Shown here: piece after piece, positions 61,980-64,000 of the stretch
Position numbering within the stretch: position 1 is the first letter of the stretch
How the letters are laid out: every line of letters begins with the position of its first letter
NCBI GenBank assembly: GCA_905221605.1
Contig: CAJNDS010002696.1
Location: forward strand, 62,001 to 126,000
Reading direction: 5' to 3'
Length of the DNA: 64,000 bases
Origin: Symbiodinium natans
Taxonomy: Eukaryota > Sar > Dinophyceae > Suessiales > Symbiodiniaceae
The notes under the pieces: model-generated
The model's input: the letters and a program-made list of their open reading frames with translations, nothing else
Told to the model about the DNA's origin: nothing
Databases searched by the model: none
Position numbers and translations under genes: made by a program

Positions 61980-62750
61980 TGTTTTTTGTTTTTTTCTGTC
62001 TGGAGCGTTTAGGGATTCATGGTTTATGGGTTTAGAGTCTTGTTTCGAGGAAGTAGGGTTTGGGGTTTTGTTTGAGGTTGTTTTTTTTTTTGCGGGTTTA
62101 GGGTTGCGTGGTGTATTTAATCATGGCCTGGCTGTTTTTTAAGGGGCTCATTTTTATGATTACTATTATTAGTAGTAGTACTAGTATTACTATTATTAGT
62201 ATTATTATTTCTAGTGAATGATTATTCTGATTTATTGCTGTTTTTTGAGATTTATTTTGCGGGGCTGGGGGGGGGGGGTGTGGTGGGAGGGGGCTATTCT
62301 TGTCTTTCAGGCCTAAGAGTTAATGGGTTGAAGTGTTTTTTTTTTTTTGGGGGGTGTTGGGGGTTTAAATTTAGTGGTTTGTAGCTGGCTAAGGGGTTGA
62401 TTTGTGTTGGGGAGTTTAGAGTTGAGGGGTTGAGGGGGTTAAGTGGTTCAGCGTGTACCAAGCTCCGCAAATTGAGGTGTTTGGGGCTTTCTTATTGAGC
62501 ACTGTGTTTTTCAATGGCTTGTTAGTAACATTTGTCTATTCGACCTCTCGTCGCATACGAACCGGAACACAAGATGCTGTAAATATAAACCATCATGAAG
62601 TTGAAGGATCGAGGCGCGCGAACAGGATTGTCAATTGGAGTTTCAGGAATGACATCTAGCTTTAACAGGCTTGCAAGAGCGTCCCAAAAATCGATCATGT
62701 CACGAGCTCACTTGTCTCTTACGGCTTAGGGACCTAAACCCTATAAACTC
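61980..62750 (+). other. T/G-rich island with ATT microsatellite
   Basis: TTTTTGTTTTTT runs, ATTATTAGTAGTAGTACTAG-type triplets at 62157-62215 and G-runs. A 68-codon + frame at 62453-62656 (MYQAPQIEVFGAFLLSTVFF, then NGLLVTFVYSTSRRIRTGTQ) has a hydrophobic segment and looks like a possible membrane-protein piece; unrecognised. Confidence 0.35.
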
Positions 62751-62756
62751 TAGACC

Positions 62757-62867
62757 CTACAGGGTGGGGCCCCCTAGTTATAAGTAGAGTTATAAGGGCC
62801 CTAAATTAGGTTATAAGGACCCTAAGTTGTCCCTTAACTACAGTTAGTATAGTAAGGGGGCCCCACC
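62757..62867 (+). mobile_element. Family G element, copy 4, with internal and right-end deletions
   Basis: One of the GTTATAA units is missing. The right terminus stops at GGGGCCCCACC and runs into AAACCCTAAAC, so telomere-like repeats replaced the end. Confidence 0.82.
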
Positions 62868-62884
62868 AAACCCTAAACACTCAA

Positions 62885-63460
62885 GTCACTAAACCTAAAC
62901 CCTAAACCCTAAACCCTAAACCCTAAACCCTAATAAACTCTAGACCCTAAACCGTATCCCCAAGGGCTTGGAGTTTGGGGAGAGCTCAGCTCAAAGTTTC
63001 GTCTGGAGGAAATAGAACGAAGTTGAGGTTTAGGGTTTAGGGTTTAGGGTTTAGGGTTTAGTGTTTAGGGTTTAGGGCATTGTTGGGGACATCGAGTAGT
63101 ACAGGAGCCTGAAAGATACTTATCAACTACCCATAACCGCCAGAACCAATACCACTCCCTCACATTTCTAGAATACCAGTCGGCCAGAATACCCATTCTA
63201 AACCCTCCTCAACCCTAAATCCTAAACCCTAAATAAGGCCGTTTCACAGGTTAGGGTTGGGAGTATTGGTCGCAAGAAGCTATGTCGCGTTCTGCTTAGG
63301 CTGGGAGTTCTTGTCATCTGCCTTCGAATTCAGCACTCCCTACGAGATTGTCTTCAAGGCACCAGAGCAAACGCACGCAGGGGTTTAGGGTTTAGGGCTC
63401 GGGTATAAGATAGCTTCGGACTCTAGGACGCGCAGTGGTATACTGATTTTCTCTTGCTTC
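62885..63460 (+). repeat. CCCTAAA and TTTAGGG tracts with islands
   Basis: CCCTAAA lies at 62892-62932 and TTTAGGG at 63028-63077. The islands between and after (63090-63460) have no recognised gene. Confidence 0.7.
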
Positions 63461-63534
63461 TGGAAAAATGTAGGACTTCGTACCCCGATTCAGAGAACTT
63501 AGGCTGAAGGTGGTGTAGGGTTTAGGGTTCAATA

Positions 63535-63659
63535 CTTGGAGGTTCATGGGTACTTATAACCTCAGTTATAACTGTATATATATAGAGACCCCCTAAGTCC
63601 TCAAAGTAGGTTCTCAGTGGACTCATAATTGGGGTTATAAGTACCCATGAACCTCCAAG
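63535..63659 (+). mobile_element. Family H inverted-repeat element, TA duplication
   Basis: Starts CTTGGAGGTTCATGGGTACT and ends AGTACCCATGAACCTCCAAG. TA flanks both sides (63533-63534 and 63660-63661). Confidence 0.87.
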
Positions 63660-63737
63660 TAGGGCTGAGAGACTTCGTAGGGGCTTAGAGAAAATTGAGG
63701 ATCCTCAACTCTAAAACTCTGCGGCCGAGTCAGATTC

Positions 63738-63854
63738 GAGGACTAAAGAGTATAGGCCCGTAATTCCCTTTTTCTTGGGGCTTATAGGCTCTCTTAGAAA
63801 AGTCCACTTTAAGCCAACAAAGGGCAGCCGCTTTTTATTCCCAGGTTACTCTAG
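63738..63854 (+). mobile_element. Family A element, diverged
   Basis: Contains GAGTATAGGCCCGTAATTCCC and TTTTTATTCCCAGGTTACTC, ending CTAG. The left terminus is altered to CGAGGACTAAAGAG. Confidence 0.6.
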
Positions 63855-64000
63855 ACAAGTAGCAACGGCTGAGGGCGTGAGTCATGTTAAGCTTTGGCGC
63901 ACGTTTCTCCTAAGCCCTAAGCCCCAAGCCCCAAGCCCCAAGCCCGAACACCTCAACCGTAGACTTAAACCTTATAAACAGTATAACCCTAAACCCTAAA

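Noticed and set aside
62453-62659. Small membrane protein gene
   Set aside because: A hydrophobic segment is present, but there is no start context, homologue or exon partner; kept only as an open island.
1-64000. The window as a chromosome end
   Set aside because: Tracts occur in both orientations, are internal to elements and gene introns, and never form one long terminal array.

Overview
This is nuclear DNA of a eukaryote, most likely a dinoflagellate and probably one close to the Symbiodiniaceae. Four things point there. The plant/dinoflagellate-type telomere repeat TTTAGGG occurs throughout. One gene has the ubiquitin-like N-terminus plus ankyrin-repeat layout that I know from Symbiodiniaceae proteins. 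Introns begin with GT, GC or GA rather than GT alone. Most introns are short inverted-repeat transposons (introners). I found no tRNA, rRNA, CRISPR array, bacterial operon or recognisable spliced-leader sequence.

Three coding loci can be supported, all on the + strand. (1) A Tc1/mariner-type DDE transposase fragment at 7326-7800 is frameshifted by a 10-bp duplication and interrupted by a 118-bp inverted-repeat element. (2) A ubiquitin-like/ankyrin-repeat gene lies at 37649-40500 in at least 11 exons. (3) A membrane-anchored glycosyltransferase-like gene lies at 59417-60766 in five exons totalling 301 codons. In both multi-exon genes, almost every intron is a 90-320 bp element that begins CT and ends AG and is flanked by a 4-bp duplication of exon sequence beginning with G. 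The left duplication supplies the splice donor (GT, GC or GA) and the element's last two bases supply the acceptor. Removing the intron restores an uninterrupted reading frame.

Relatives of the same elements are scattered between the genes, often nested inside one another, and are described here as families A to T. Outside the genes their target duplications do not start with G (CATG, ATGG, CAAA, AATA). A separate family (H) has TA duplications.

The rest of the window is a mosaic. Interstitial telomeric tracts of 2-25 units, in both orientations, alternate with short islands of roughly 60-250 bp of apparently unique sequence. Many tracts have drifted into locally uniform variants (TTTAGGC, CAACCCT, GAACCCT, the 8-mer CCCCTAAA, CCTAAATT, CCCTATGAA). 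Several tracts sit inside identifiable introner copies at CCC/TTT microhomologies. Many islands are open in one + strand frame and may be short exons, but only the ankyrin and glycosyltransferase-like genes could be assembled with confidence.

Layout: 1-7200 telomeric mosaic with elements of families B, D, F and L; 7200-8150 transposase locus; 8150-37600 telomeric mosaic with nested elements and low-copy islands; 37600-41100 ankyrin gene and tail; 41100-59100 mosaic with elements of families C, G, H, I, J, K, L, P, R and T; 59100-60800 glycosyltransferase-like gene; 60800-64000 C-rich degenerate repeats, telomeric tracts and elements of families G, H and A.
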